64,000 nt of DNA from Treponema sp. (GCA_017935745.1 JAGBGX010000019.1:62001-126000); one strand, 5' to 3'; counted from the stretch's first letter, positions 25,872-35,297 are shown. The notes: generated from the letters alone by a model not told the origin. A program made the numbers and translations.

Positions 25872-26444
25872 ATGATATATAAAGATGTCTACAAGGAATG
25901 TCCTGTTTTTGAAGACAGTTTTTTTATGCTGCGCCCGGTGAAAGATGAAGATGCGGCAGACTTGCTGCTTGTGTACAGCGATGAAAAAGCCGTTCCTTTT
26001 TTTAACAGCGACAACTGCCATGGGGACGACTTTCATTACACAGCGATTGAGCGCATGCAGCAGGCTCTGGAATTTTGGAAGCAGTCATACCAGAACGGCT
26101 GGTTTGTCCGCTGGGCCGCTGTAGACAAAAAAACGCAGAAAGCCATCGGCACCATTGAACTGTTCCGCAGGGAAGCTGATGATTATTTCACCGACTGCGG
26201 CCTTCTCCGGCTTGATGTGCGAAGCGACTATGAAACGGCGGAAAAAATAAGCCGCATTGTGCAGCTGATTTTGCGTCCTGCATTCGAGCTGTTCAGCTGC
26301 TCAAAAATTGCAGCAAAGGCAGTTCCATCTGCGCAGGAGCGGATTGCCGCGCTCAAGAGCCTGGGATTTTCCGCTTCGCCTGAAACGCTTGTCGGGCATG
26401 ACGGAACATTGTACAAAGATTATTTTGTGCTGTTCCGCTCTTGA
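25872..26444 (+). CDS. GNAT (RimJ/RimL-like) N-acetyltransferase
   Basis: 190 residues. FMLRPVKDEDAADLLLVYSD at the start, VDKKTQKAIGTIELFRRE, LRLDVRSDYETAEKISRIV and KAVPSAQERIAALKSLGF are the segments of RimJ/L-type GNATs, although the pyrophosphate loop is poorly conserved. The last 25 bases overlap the convergent GGDEF/EAL gene. Substrate unknown. Confidence 0.8.
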   Translation: MIYKDVYKECPVFEDSFFMLRPVKDEDAADLLLVYSDEKAVPFFNSDNCHGDDFHYTAIERMQQALEFWKQSYQNGWFVRWAAVDKKTQKAIGTIELFRREADDYFTDCGLLRLDVRSDYETAEKISRIVQLILRPAFELFSCSKIAAKAVPSAQERIAALKSLGFSASPETLVGHDGTLYKDYFVLFRS

Positions 26445-28924
26445 TTTCCTTTGTCCTGGCTGCCTTTAAATGTCTTGCTGAAGTCTTCTATTTCCCGGCC
26501 GGAAATCGGCTTGCTGTAATAATAGCCTTGAATGTAATCGCAGTGGAAATTCCGCAGCTTTTCATTCTGCCATTCATGCTCCACGCCTTCGACCGTCAGC
26601 TTCATTTCCAGAGAATGGACAAGCCGCACAATGTTTTTTATAAAAGACTCGCGGTTTCCAGAAAGATAATTGTCTACAAGCGACTTGTCAATTTTTACAA
26701 CATGGATCGGCAGGAACGTAAGATAGCTCAGCGAAGAGTAGCCGGTGCCAAAGTCATCCAGAGCAAGCGTGATTCCTTTTTTTACGATTTTGTTAAGAAG
26801 CTGTGTGACTGTATCCTTGTTTGAAACGAAAAGGCTTTCAGTGACTTCAATGCAGACAAGCTCCGGCGGAATCACATACTGCTCCAGAAGTCCTTCCAGA
26901 AAATCAACATAAGTATCATCTGAAATCTGACCGTAAGAATAATTTATGGAAACCTTGTACAGCGGAATTCCATGGGTTCTCCATTCATCCATCTGCCTGA
27001 TGACTTTTTCCGTGAGGATTCTGGCGATTTTTATAATCCGGCCGGACTCTTCTGCAATCGGAATAAACCGGGCTGGGGAAATCTTGTAATCCTTCAGCCG
27101 CATCAAGGCTTCGTAGCCGTAAATTTCGCCTGTGTCCGCGTTAACCTGGGGCTGATACACAACGCTGATTCCGTCATTTTTAATCGCATCGTCAAGTATC
27201 TTTAAAATCCTGTCAGCCTCCTGAAGCTCGCTTTTCATTTCTTCATTAAAGAAGACAGCCTTGTTCCGCCCGGAATTCTTTGCCCTGTACAGCGCAATGT
27301 CTGCGTTTGCAATCATGGTGTCGAGCTGCTCGCCCCTTGAGTTGACAATTCCAAAGCTTGCCTGCACTGTTATCTGTCTTCCGTTGTATGCAACAGGAAT
27401 TCCAAAGATGTTTTTCAGGTGTTCCACTCCCGGGGAATTTTCGTCAAGCTCTCCGTTTGAATAAAGAATGAGGAATTCATCGCCGCCGAACTTGAATGTA
27501 AAGAATTCATCTTCTGAAGCAAGCTTCATAAGCCGTGCGGAAATAGTGCGCAACACTTCGTCTCCGCAGGAATGAGAGTAGATGTCATTTATGTTTTTAA
27601 AGTTATCTATGTCAAAGAGAACCATTGAAAACGGTCTTCCTCTTTTTTGAATCAAGTTAAACGCGTTCTGCACCTTTGCCCTGTTCGGAAGCCTGGTGAT
27701 GTAGTCATGCTCAGCAAGATACCGTATCTTTGTGTTTGACCTTCTCAGTTCCCGTGACTTCTTCCTTTCAGAAACAACAAAAATCCGTAAAATGACAATA
27801 AAAAACAAAAGGCTCGCAAATATCCCCAGCACTCCTGTGAAAATTCCCGCCCGTATTCTTTCTGTCTGTCCCTGAAGATTTGCAACGAGCGAATTTTTTG
27901 GCAGGCGCGAAAGGCTTATCCTGTGCTTTTCAAGCATTTTATAGTCAAACAGAAATTTTCCTTTGTCGAGTTTTTGCAGTTTTATGGATGAAGTGTCTTC
28001 GTTGCGCAGGATGCTCAGGGCTGTTCTGGCGGCCTGCTTTCCTGCGTTTTCATCGTCAATCATTTTTCCGCCGATAATTCCGCGCCCCATGCCGTCCGCA
28101 TTGCTGCTGAAAACCGGAAGATCTGTGCTGCTGATAATGAAGTCCGCCGCGTCCTCCGCCGAATACCTGGTTCCGCTGGAATCGGAAGCGGCTCCCAAAT
28201 AAAAAATAATGCTGCCTTTTTCAATTGAAGCAAGGCTGCGCGCAAGCTGCTCCCTTGTAACGGAAGAAGCGTCTATTTCTAACAAATGGATGCCTTTGAA
28301 TTCCCGTGCCGTACTCCAAAAAATTTCCCGGCTTTCAGAACTTGGCACGGAGCTGTCATAGACCGCCACATACTGTCTGGAGCCGGGGAACAGCTTTCTT
28401 GCGGTGGAAATTGTCTGGCTGAGAAAATTGTCCTTTTGGAATCCGTAGAAGCCGGGCCTTTTGCTCAGTTCCTGTGAATGAGCGTTGCTTTCCGCGCCCA
28501 GAAAAATGACTGGAATTCCGCTGAAAAATCCGCTGTACTGTTCCTCTGTGAAATGTTCCGCCTCTGCTCCGCTTGCAATGACAACATCATACCGTTTTTT
28601 CTGATTTAAAAACGAAACGTGCTTCTTCAGGTACTCGCTGCGTTCTGCCGGATCGAATCCGTCAGGCTTAAAAAATTCAATGTCGATATTTACATCATTT
28701 TTCAGCAGGACGGATCTCATTCCTTTTTCCTGCAAAGAAAAACTGTATGTGTTTTCCGGGGAAGTGATAAAAAGAACTGTTGCCTTGGGATTTTGAATTT
28801 TTGTATCGATTAAGACAGACACACGCCTGCTTTTCCAAAAACAATAGCAAAGCAGAAAAACGTTGCCCAGTAAAAATATGACGGCAGCTGTTATAAGAAC
28901 GAGCTTGGATTTCTTTTTCAGCAT
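26420..28924 (-). CDS. Membrane receptor with ABC-type sensor, GGDEF and EAL domains
   Basis: 834 residues. A membrane anchor (10-30), then a periplasmic region resembling ABC-transporter substrate-binding proteins (PF04392-like; ATVLFITSPENTYSF, VVIASGAEAEHF), then a second membrane segment about 345-370. GGDEF domain: FDIDNFKNINDIYSH and the intact FGGDEFLIL. EAL domain: YGYEALMRL, CIEVTESLFV and LALDDFGTGYSSLSYL. Both active sites look intact, so it could make and break cyclic di-GMP under a periplasmic signal. SD AGAGGGAT. Confidence 0.92.
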   Translation of the reverse strand: MLKKKSKLVLITAAVIFLLGNVFLLCYCFWKSRRVSVLIDTKIQNPKATVLFITSPENTYSFSLQEKGMRSVLLKNDVNIDIEFFKPDGFDPAERSEYLKKHVSFLNQKKRYDVVIASGAEAEHFTEEQYSGFFSGIPVIFLGAESNAHSQELSKRPGFYGFQKDNFLSQTISTARKLFPGSRQYVAVYDSSVPSSESREIFWSTAREFKGIHLLEIDASSVTREQLARSLASIEKGSIIFYLGAASDSSGTRYSAEDAADFIISSTDLPVFSSNADGMGRGIIGGKMIDDENAGKQAARTALSILRNEDTSSIKLQKLDKGKFLFDYKMLEKHRISLSRLPKNSLVANLQGQTERIRAGIFTGVLGIFASLLFFIVILRIFVVSERKKSRELRRSNTKIRYLAEHDYITRLPNRAKVQNAFNLIQKRGRPFSMVLFDIDNFKNINDIYSHSCGDEVLRTISARLMKLASEDEFFTFKFGGDEFLILYSNGELDENSPGVEHLKNIFGIPVAYNGRQITVQASFGIVNSRGEQLDTMIANADIALYRAKNSGRNKAVFFNEEMKSELQEADRILKILDDAIKNDGISVVYQPQVNADTGEIYGYEALMRLKDYKISPARFIPIAEESGRIIKIARILTEKVIRQMDEWRTHGIPLYKVSINYSYGQISDDTYVDFLEGLLEQYVIPPELVCIEVTESLFVSNKDTVTQLLNKIVKKGITLALDDFGTGYSSLSYLTFLPIHVVKIDKSLVDNYLSGNRESFIKNIVRLVHSLEMKLTVEGVEHEWQNEKLRNFHCDYIQGYYYSKPISGREIEDFSKTFKGSQDKGNQERNSTK

Positions 28925-29066
28925 ATTTATCCCTCTGGAAACGCAGTTGAATTATCAATATGCACCGCTGTTCGCTTTTAAAGAAACTGCTTCCTATATC
29001 TTATAAAAAGTATATCATGTTTTTTTATAAAGTAACAAGATAAAAATGATGAATTGACATATAATA

Positions 29067-29513
29067 TTATTTTGAGCTTTTTTTGCTGCCTGCTTTTTTT
29101 CCGCTTTCTTCCTTTTTCTGTATCCACCACTCAGGAGTCAGCTCGGCGAGCGTCATCACGGTTCCTGCCTCGTAGTCCATCATGATTTCTATGCCGCCGC
29201 AGTCGCCGCCCGCAAGCTGCACCATGAATTCCCGGCAGGCTCCGCACGGCGCACCGCCCGCCTTTCCATCATGAGTGATGCACAGCACTTTTGAAAGCCT
29301 GTCCTCGCCGTTCGTAATCATGTTGAAGAGCGCGTTCCGTTCCGCACAGATTCCGAGCGTACTGCACGTGTCGATGCACACGCCTGTATAGATATTTCCC
29401 TGCTCAGAAAGAACGGCAGCAGAAACGCAGCCTGCCTCCACATAGTCCGAAATCTTCCGCTCACGCCGGACAGCGCGCGCCGCTTCGTACAGCTTCTCCC
29501 AGATTGCATCCAT
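29067..29513 (-). CDS. Cytidine deaminase-like protein
   Basis: 148 residues. Zinc and proton-shuttle motifs are GICAERNA (C-A-E) and GAPCGACREF (PCxxC). VSAAVLSEQGNIYTGVCID is the preceding strand. Fits free cytidine/blasticidin-S deaminases. The ATG at 29513 has GGAGG seven bases upstream; the frame extends further without a site. The C-terminus is a short lysine/serine-rich tail. Salvage deaminase is likely; blasticidin-type substrate not excluded. Confidence 0.87.
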   Translation of the reverse strand: MDAIWEKLYEAARAVRRERKISDYVEAGCVSAAVLSEQGNIYTGVCIDTCSTLGICAERNALFNMITNGEDRLSKVLCITHDGKAGGAPCGACREFMVQLAGGDCGGIEIMMDYEAGTVMTLAELTPEWWIQKKEESGKKAGSKKSSK

Positions 29514-29615
29514 TTCGTTCCTCCGCAAGAAAAAGATTAAAAAAAGTATAGCAGAACAGCGGAAAAAATAAAAGCTGATGTTCACCGGAAGCAACGATTT
29601 GTGTTTCCGGGATTT

Positions 29616-30329
29616 TCAGCTTTCGTTATGATGACGATTTCCGCCCGGCAAAAGGCGGAACACGCAGCAAGAGACGGCGGAAAACAGCACGAACAGCGAG
29701 CAGTAGTCCGCAAGGAACAGCGCAAAGCCGCGCTCCGTGTCAAAGAAGAAGAACGGCTGCGTCAGGAACAGGTACTTCCAGTAGCCGCGCAAAAAGAACG
29801 CATATGCGCCGTAGATGCAGACGAGCAGCACAGCAGCGCGGACAGCAGTTTTTCCGGCTGGGCGTGAGCGCGGTTCGGGAGTTCCCGGCGGAAGCTTTTT
29901 GAACAGCGGAACTGATGAGGCGAGCGCGCCGATGTGGAGCGAAAAATGCACCGCCATCAGGATGTAGTACCAGTGGCTTGACACAAGGTGCGCCGCGCGA
30001 GCAAACCCCATGCCGCGCCCGATTCCGAGGAAGACGAACACGCGGTTCGACAGCATGATGCCGCTTATGGCAAGGAGCAGGCAGCAGGCAAGCAGCGCGC
30101 CGTTCACACAGGTCATGGCGATCCGCCGCGCAGTGTACGTTCCTCGCGGAAGCGACTTGTAGAATGCGCGGTTCAGAACGTTGTGCGCAATCCACAGCAC
30201 AATCAGCGCGGTTCCGAGGATTTCATGCACCGCATCGTCCGGGAACGCAAAAATCCCGCCCATCAGCAGCACCGAAAGCACCGTCATCGCCATGTCGAGA
30301 ATCCGGCGGAGCAGCTGCGCTTTTTTCAC
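29616..30329 (-). CDS. DUF4405 membrane protein, cytochrome b561-like
   Basis: 237 residues with about six membrane segments. Histidines sit in helices as in b-haem proteins: AVHEILGTALIVLWIAHNVL, ARAAHLVSSHWYYILMAVHFSLHIG (in part). The start is GTG at 30329, overlapping the flavodoxin stop by four bases (GTGA), after GGAGGGG. Co-expression with an exported flavodoxin suggests it passes electrons across or out of the membrane to that flavoprotein; inference. Confidence 0.78.
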   Translation of the reverse strand: MKKAQLLRRILDMAMTVLSVLLMGGIFAFPDDAVHEILGTALIVLWIAHNVLNRAFYKSLPRGTYTARRIAMTCVNGALLACCLLLAISGIMLSNRVFVFLGIGRGMGFARAAHLVSSHWYYILMAVHFSLHIGALASSVPLFKKLPPGTPEPRSRPAGKTAVRAAVLLVCIYGAYAFFLRGYWKYLFLTQPFFFFDTERGFALFLADYCSLFVLFSAVSCCVFRLLPGGNRHHNES

Positions 30330-30883
30330 TGTCCCCTCCGAATTTTCTCAACGAAGTCATCGATGACCGACTGCGGGCTGACGAGGCTTCCGGCTTTTGC
30401 ACGCGTTCCGAACTGAATTTCCGCCGTTGCAATGATGTTCGCGCCGGAACAGAGTTTTTCCATGTCGCGCACCGTTGTTCCTGCCCAGCCTGCGTGGGTG
30501 CTGAACAGGGCGACGTTCTTTTTGGCGAAGCTGTTTCCGCTCAGGAATGTCAGCACCGGGGAAGCCATTTTGTACCACCATGTCGGCGTTCCCACGATGA
30601 TTGTGTCGTAGTCCGCAAGGTTCACGCTGAGCGGCTTGAGTTCCGGCTTGAAATTGCGGTTCACGTCGCGGTGCGCCTGGTCAACAACAGCATCGTAGTC
30701 GCGCGAGTACGGAGCTGCCGGTTCAATCGCCGCAATGTCCGCGCCGAGCTTCTTCTGAATCTGCTCAGCAATCCGCTTTGTGTTCGCCGTGTCCGAGTAC
30801 GAATAGTAGACAACGAGCGTTTTTGCGCCCGCTCCCGCCAGAATCAGGCTTCCCAAAAAAACCGATGCAAAAAACCGCTTCAT
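30326..30883 (-). CDS. Exported flavodoxin-like protein
   Basis: 185 residues. A signal peptide (MKRFFASVFLGSLILAGAGA) precedes a flavodoxin fold: phosphate loop YYSYSDTANTKRIA, then DTIIVGTPTWWYKMASPV, the FMN-stacking loop, and STHAGWAGTT. GGAG lies seven bases before the ATG at 30883. Flavodoxins are normally cytosolic, so the signal peptide is notable. Coupled to the DUF4405 gene and preceded by shared promoter S2. Confidence 0.87.
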   Translation of the reverse strand: MKRFFASVFLGSLILAGAGAKTLVVYYSYSDTANTKRIAEQIQKKLGADIAAIEPAAPYSRDYDAVVDQAHRDVNRNFKPELKPLSVNLADYDTIIVGTPTWWYKMASPVLTFLSGNSFAKKNVALFSTHAGWAGTTVRDMEKLCSGANIIATAEIQFGTRAKAGSLVSPQSVIDDFVEKIRRGQ

Positions 30884-30945
30884 TGCATTCCTCCATAAAT
30901 ATGATGCGCCGTCCGTCAGTTCCGAATGCTGAACTCGGCACATAC

Positions 30946-31014
30946 ACTCTACTTTTTCGGCAGGAATATGTAAAATACTTTTTTTACATAGCGGATCATT
31001 CATTTTGGGCATGG
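30946..31014 (-). promoter_or_regulatory. Shared regulated promoter, copy S2 (upstream of flavodoxin)
   Basis: On the minus strand: TTTACA (30974-30969), 17 bases, TAGAGT (30951-30946). The upstream block begins ccatgcccaaaatgaatg at 31014, exactly 41 bases before TTTACA as in S1 and S4. It is positioned to drive the flavodoxin-DUF4405 operon. Confidence 0.65.
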
Positions 31015-31020
31015 AAAACG

Positions 31021-31200
31021 CACCGAAAAGGTTTTTCTTTCGGGCGGTTCCCTCCGCTCCCCATTCGATCGCTTCGGTCCGGGCTTTCGTCGCAGCCTTA
31101 CGGTTGCTTACCGAGTTTTTCGTAGAAAAACTCGCGGCAATCGGGAAACAAGCTATGCATTTATTTTTCCGCAACGGCTTGCGCCGCCACTCCAATCCCT
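31021..31200 (-). repeat. Dispersed hairpin repeat, copy R3 (inverted)
   Basis: Carries the reverse complement of the module seen at 36.9 and 39.2 kb: CGAGTTTTTC/GAAAAACTCG stem next to CTTACC, and gccgccactccaatccct at its far end. Diverged from the other two copies. It lies between the S2 promoter and the end of the formylglycine-generating-enzyme-like gene. Confidence 0.6.
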
Positions 31201-31234
31201 ACCGCAAAAATCCGCGCCAGTCAGCACTCCGCCG

Positions 31235-32086
31235 TCAGTTCCGCGCGCCGCTCGCCTTTGCCGCCGAACGCGCCACACGGAAGCCGCGCGAGGCGGACGC
31301 ATCATCGGGAAGCTGACTTGAGCGGTAGGCGCAGCGCAGGTGCTTGCCGAAATCGTTCCAGCCGCCGCCACGGCACACGCGGGTCGCGCCTTTTTCCGCG
31401 CCCGACGGATTTTCCGCCGCTCCGGCAGGATACGCGCCGTAGATGTCCCAGCACCATTCGGCGACATTTCCGTGGATGTCGTACAGCCCGTTTCCGTTCG
31501 GCTTGAAGCTTCCCACGTCCACCGTCCGCTGGCGGTAGTAGCCCGGCTTCGTCTCGAGCGCGGAATTGTCGAAGTAGTTCTGCTCGATGTTGTACGGATA
31601 GTGCGCGTAGAAATTCGCGTCCGCATCTCCGGGAGCCTTCGCCGAGCTGAACGGAGTCCGCGTCCCTGCGCGCGCCGCGTATTCCCATTCCGTCTCAGTC
31701 GGAAGCCGGTAGCCGTCCGCCGCCCTGTCCCAGACGACACGACCGCCGTCAGTCTTGTACGCCGGAGAAAGCCCCTCGCGCACGCTCAGAGCATTGCAGA
31801 ATTCCACCGCGTCATGCCACGTAACCGACTCCACCGGCAGCTTCCCGCCCCGGAACGCCGACGGATTGCGCCCCATGACCGCCTCGAACTGCGTCTGCGT
31901 AACCTCGCAGCGCGAAATGAAAAAGCCGTCCACCGCCACCCGGTGCAGCGTCTCGTCCGCCTCGCGCCAGTTCTCGCTTTCCGGGCTTCCCATCAGAAAC
32001 GACCCGCCTTCAATAAAAACCATCTCCTGCGCAGCCGCCGCCGAACACAGCAAAACCGCCGCCGCGGCAAAAACGCTCATTTTCAT
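31235..32086 (-). CDS. Exported formylglycine-generating-enzyme (SUMF1) family protein
   Basis: 283 residues. Signal peptide MKMSVFAAAAVLLCSAAAAQ, then the FGE-sulfatase fold: VFIEGGSFLMGSPES, CEVTQTQFEAVMGRNPS, PVESVTWHDAVEFCNALS, YRLPTETEWEYAARAG, DIHGNVAEWCWDIYG, RVCRGGGWNDFGKHLRCAYR and the closing RGFRVARS. The paired catalytic Cys of true FGE are not obvious, so it may instead bind or modify another substrate. It follows the second flavodoxin by 13 bases in one operon. SD AGGAG. Confidence 0.9.
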   Translation of the reverse strand: MKMSVFAAAAVLLCSAAAAQEMVFIEGGSFLMGSPESENWREADETLHRVAVDGFFISRCEVTQTQFEAVMGRNPSAFRGGKLPVESVTWHDAVEFCNALSVREGLSPAYKTDGGRVVWDRAADGYRLPTETEWEYAARAGTRTPFSSAKAPGDADANFYAHYPYNIEQNYFDNSALETKPGYYRQRTVDVGSFKPNGNGLYDIHGNVAEWCWDIYGAYPAGAAENPSGAEKGATRVCRGGGWNDFGKHLRCAYRSSQLPDDASASRGFRVARSAAKASGARN

Positions 32087-32099
32087 GCAAATCTCCTAA

Positions 32100-32675
32100 T
32101 CAAAACCCGTTTTCCGAAAGCCACTTGTCCAAGTCCGCGTCAAGCGTTGCGCCGCCCGAATAATGAACCGAAAGCGGCTTCAGCACTTCCGCGTCCGGGA
32201 CGAGCTTTGTGATTGCCGAAATGCTCTGACCGAGCCGGCCGCCGCCGTGCGAGCAGAACGGCACAACCGCTTTTCCCGCAAAATTGCCGCTTTCAAGGAA
32301 CGTCGCAACCGGCATCGGAATCGACGCCCACCAGTTCGGATAGCCGAGAATCACCGTGTCGTACTTCCGCAGGTCGGGCAGCGGGTCTTTGAGCTTCGGA
32401 CGTGCCTGCGTGCGCTGATCCCGCTGCGCTTCGTCCAGAACCGTGCTGTAGTCCGACGAGTACGCCTTTTCCAGCACAATCTCAAAGATGTCGCAGCCGA
32501 GCTTCTTCTGAATCTTCTGCGCAATTCCCCGCGTCGTTCCGCCCCAGCTGAAATAGACGATGACCGCCCTGTGCGCATCCCGCTTCGCCGCGTCCGCCGC
32601 AAAACCATCCGCCGCGCACAGCATCGCCAAAGCGACCGCCGCCGCCCGAACCAAATTCCGTGCCCTTCCGCCCAT
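32100..32675 (-). CDS. Exported flavodoxin-like protein
   Basis: 191 residues. Signal peptide ending CAADGFAADA, then AVIVYFSWGGTTRGIAQKI (phosphate loop), DIFEIVLEKAYSSDYS, DTVILGYPNWWASIPMPV and FCSHGGGRLGQS. AAGGAGG lies six bases before the ATG at 32675. It is first in an operon with the FGE-like gene, divergent from the LysR gene, behind promoter S3. Confidence 0.88.
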   Translation of the reverse strand: MGGRARNLVRAAAVALAMLCAADGFAADAAKRDAHRAVIVYFSWGGTTRGIAQKIQKKLGCDIFEIVLEKAYSSDYSTVLDEAQRDQRTQARPKLKDPLPDLRKYDTVILGYPNWWASIPMPVATFLESGNFAGKAVVPFCSHGGGRLGQSISAITKLVPDAEVLKPLSVHYSGGATLDADLDKWLSENGF

Positions 32676-32716
32676 GTCCGTCCTCCTTCGCCCGGCCGTT
32701 CCGCCGTCCGCCTGCA

Positions 32717-32785
32717 ATTATACGGCAGCCGAAGAAATATGTAAAATGCTTATTTTTCATATTTGACTATACGCAAAAGACATGA
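32717..32785 (-). promoter_or_regulatory. Shared regulated promoter, copy S3 (between flavodoxin and LysR)
   Basis: Minus strand TTTACA (32745-32740), 17 bases, TATAAT (32722-32717). The upstream block shares GCGTATAGTC and ATGAAAAATAAGCATTTTAC with S1. It ends 12 bases before the LysR start codon, the usual place for a LysR-controlled divergent promoter. Confidence 0.68.
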
Positions 32786-32797
32786 GACAATAGAACC

Positions 32798-33694
32798 ATG
32801 ATTGAACTGCGCCTCCTGAAGTATTTTCTTGCCGTCGCGAACGAAGGCTCTATCACGCGCGCCGCGGAAGTCGTCCACACGTCCCAGCCGAACCTGAGCC
32901 GCCAGATGCAGGAGCTTGAGGAATCGCTGGGCTGCCGGCTGTTCGAGCGCGGAAAGGCGGTTTCGCTCACGGACTCCGGGGAATTCCTCAAGCGGCGGGC
33001 GGAAGAAATCCTGAGCCTTGCCGCAAAAACGGAGTCCGAGCTTTCTTCCGAAGGAATTTCAGGAACGCTGTCCGTGGGCATCGGCGAAATAAAGTTTGTT
33101 CATGATGTCGCGCGTCTTGCAGTAGAATTCAAGAAGATTCATCCGAACGTCAGCTTTGAATTTTTCACGGGAACAGCCGACCAGGTGAAAGAACAGATGG
33201 AAAAGGGAATTCTTGATACGGGGCTTCTGATTGAGCCGGTGGAAATCGAAAAGTACAGTTTCTTCCGTCTGCCGGAAAAGCTGCGTTATGTCGCCGTGAT
33301 GCAAAGCTCCTGCCCGCTTGCCGCACAGAACTCCGTTACGCCTGACGACCTCGCCGGTTTTCCGCTGATTCTTCCCACGCGGATGAATGTGCGCAACGAA
33401 ATTTTTTCGTGGTTCGCGTCCCATGCCGGCGGGCTGAACATTGCGGCGGTGAGCAACCTCAGGATGAATACCAATATCCTTGTGCAGAACGGAATGGGCA
33501 TCGCGGTCTGCTCAGATACCGTTTCCGTTTCTGATGGCGCGGAGCAGCAGATTACAGTACGTCCGCTTGAGCCGGAGCTTTCGTCAACAGTCGTCCTTGT
33601 CTGGAAGAAAAGCCTCGCCCACTCGCACCTTCTCGAGGAATTCATCAGCTTCGCAAAGCAGTTCTTCCTGCCTGACGGGGGGGGTACGGACTGA
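32798..33694 (+). CDS. LysR family transcriptional regulator
   Basis: 298 residues. N-terminal winged helix YFLAVANEGSITRAAEVVHT then SQPNLSRQMQELEESLGCRLF is the LysR signature; the rest is the periplasmic-binding-like effector domain (LSVGIGEIKFVHDVARLAV onward). No SD at the ATG. Divergent from the flavodoxin-FGE operon with S3 between. The last codons contain a G8 run (33677-33684), giving DGGGTD at the C-terminus. Effector probably a redox or aromatic signal; unknown. Confidence 0.92.
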   Translation: MIELRLLKYFLAVANEGSITRAAEVVHTSQPNLSRQMQELEESLGCRLFERGKAVSLTDSGEFLKRRAEEILSLAAKTESELSSEGISGTLSVGIGEIKFVHDVARLAVEFKKIHPNVSFEFFTGTADQVKEQMEKGILDTGLLIEPVEIEKYSFFRLPEKLRYVAVMQSSCPLAAQNSVTPDDLAGFPLILPTRMNVRNEIFSWFASHAGGLNIAAVSNLRMNTNILVQNGMGIAVCSDTVSVSDGAEQQITVRPLEPELSSTVVLVWKKSLAHSHLLEEFISFAKQFFLPDGGGTD

Positions 33695-33702
33695 ATGCGG
33701 AG

Positions 33703-33742
33703 ACTGCGCCCGCCGCGGACTAGCGCAGTGCCCGTTTTTTTT
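33703..33742 (+). terminator. Intrinsic terminator of the LysR gene
   Basis: ACTGCGC (33703-33709) pairs with GCGCAGT (33723-33729), followed shortly by a run of about eight T. It starts nine bases after the LysR stop. Confidence 0.7.
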
Positions 33743-34086
33743 CGCGCGCCCGGGCGGCCCGTCTGGAAGCGCGCCGTGAGCCTGGAACGGCAAAGGCGGC
33801 GGATGCCTCAGGAAGAACTGTTTTTTGTCCGCCGTTCCACAATCAACATACCTCGACGCAAACATCGGGACACGAACCTCTCCGCACGAATCAATAGCCG
33901 TCTGTATGGACAAATTTCTTCTATAAAATGATATATTTTTCTGCTGACAACAAAGTCCGCAAAAACATCATGGGACGAACCGCACTCAGTACGAGCGGCG
34001 GAATGAGGCGCGGAATGCATTTTTAGCAGTAAATTCTCTTGACACGGGAGCAGGAACCGGGATTATACTTTTTATGGGAGGAAACT
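33743..34086 (+). promoter_or_regulatory. Gap before the Fe-S aldo/keto reductase, with its promoter
   Basis: The 340-base gap is mostly featureless. Near its end TTGACA (34039-34044) and TATACT (34064-34069) are separated by 19 bases, longer than usual; such long spacers occur in MerR-type promoters, but no dyad is seen between the boxes. GGGAGG precedes the next ATG. Confidence 0.45.
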
Positions 34087-35196
34087 ATGTTTGATGAAGT
34101 GAAAGGGAACTTCGGCTTTGGCTGCATGCGGCTTCCGATGAAGGGCGGCGAAGTTGATTATGACGAGACGTGCCGGATGGTTGACGCGTTCCTTGCGGCG
34201 GGGTTCAACTATTTTGACACAGCGCACGGCTACCTGGAGGGAAAAAGCGAGACCGCGCTGCGGGACTGCCTTGTCGCCCGCCACCCGCGCGCTTCGTTTG
34301 TGCTGACGAACAAGCTCACGAACGTCTACTTCAAGTCGGAGGCGGACATCCGCCCGTTCTTTGAAAGCCAGCTTGCGCTCTGCGGCACGGACTATTTTGA
34401 CTTCTACCTGATGCACGCGCAGTCTGCGGAAATCTTCAGCTACTTCAAAAAATGCCGCGCTTATGAACGCGCGCTTGAGCTTAAGGCGGAAGGAAAAATC
34501 CGGCACTTCGGCATTTCGTTCCATGACCGTGCGGAAGTCCTTGAGCAGATTCTGACGGAATATCCGCAGGTCGAGGCCGTGCAGATTCAGCTCAACTATG
34601 CCGACTGGGAAGACCCGGCGGTGCAGGCGAAAAAGTGCCTTGCAGTCTGCCGGAAATTCGGGAAGCCCGCGATTGTCATGGAGCCGGTGAAAGGCGGAAC
34701 GCTCGCGAATCTGCCGGACGCTGCGAAGGGCGTGTTTGAAAAGCTCGGAAGCGCAAGCCCGGCAAGCTACGCGCTGCGGTTTGCGGCCGGATGCGACGGC
34801 GTGTTCATGACGCTTTCGGGAATGAGCAGCATGGCGCAGATGGAGGACAACCTTTCGTTCATGAAGGAATTCCGTCCGCTGGACAGCCGCGAGATGCAGG
34901 CAGTGGAGGAAGTGCGCGCCATTTTCGGCTCAATGCACCTGATTCCCTGCACGGCGTGCCGCTACTGCGTGGAAGGCTGCCCCACGCGCATTTCGATTCC
35001 CGACCTGTTCTCGTGCCTGAACACAAAGAACATCCACCACGACTGGAACGCCGACTACTACTACAACGAAGTGTACACAAAGCGCGGCGGCAAGGCGTCC
35101 GACTGCATCGAGTGCGGCAAGTGCGAAAAAATCTGTCCGCAGCATCTGCCCATTAGGAAACTGCTCAAGGACGTGGCGAAGGAATTCGGAAAGTAG
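34087..35196 (+). CDS. Aldo/keto reductase with C-terminal ferredoxin-type Fe-S clusters
   Basis: 369 residues. The TIM-barrel AKR core has FNYFDTAHGY (catalytic D and Y), VLTNKLT (K) and FDFYLMHAQS (H). The C-terminus adds cysteine motifs CTACRYCVEGCP and CIECGKCEKICP, each able to hold a [4Fe-4S] cluster, as in the family of bacterial iron-sulfur AKRs. It may accept electrons from a ferredoxin or flavodoxin. Start at 34087 after GGGAGG. Confidence 0.93.
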   Translation: MFDEVKGNFGFGCMRLPMKGGEVDYDETCRMVDAFLAAGFNYFDTAHGYLEGKSETALRDCLVARHPRASFVLTNKLTNVYFKSEADIRPFFESQLALCGTDYFDFYLMHAQSAEIFSYFKKCRAYERALELKAEGKIRHFGISFHDRAEVLEQILTEYPQVEAVQIQLNYADWEDPAVQAKKCLAVCRKFGKPAIVMEPVKGGTLANLPDAAKGVFEKLGSASPASYALRFAAGCDGVFMTLSGMSSMAQMEDNLSFMKEFRPLDSREMQAVEEVRAIFGSMHLIPCTACRYCVEGCPTRISIPDLFSCLNTKNIHHDWNADYYYNEVYTKRGGKASDCIECGKCEKICPQHLPIRKLLKDVAKEFGK

Positions 35197-35297
35197 AACT
35201 GAAGCGGAAGTTCCGGGCGCGGAATCATTGACAGATGCTGCTGAAATCAGGAAAATAGAAACGCTGATTTTCAGGCTGTGCAATTTGGAGGAATATC

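Noticed and set aside
31340-32212. 290-codon plus-strand frame opposite the FGE-like gene
   Set aside because: Arg-rich antisense shadow; the minus strand holds a full conserved domain with signal peptide.
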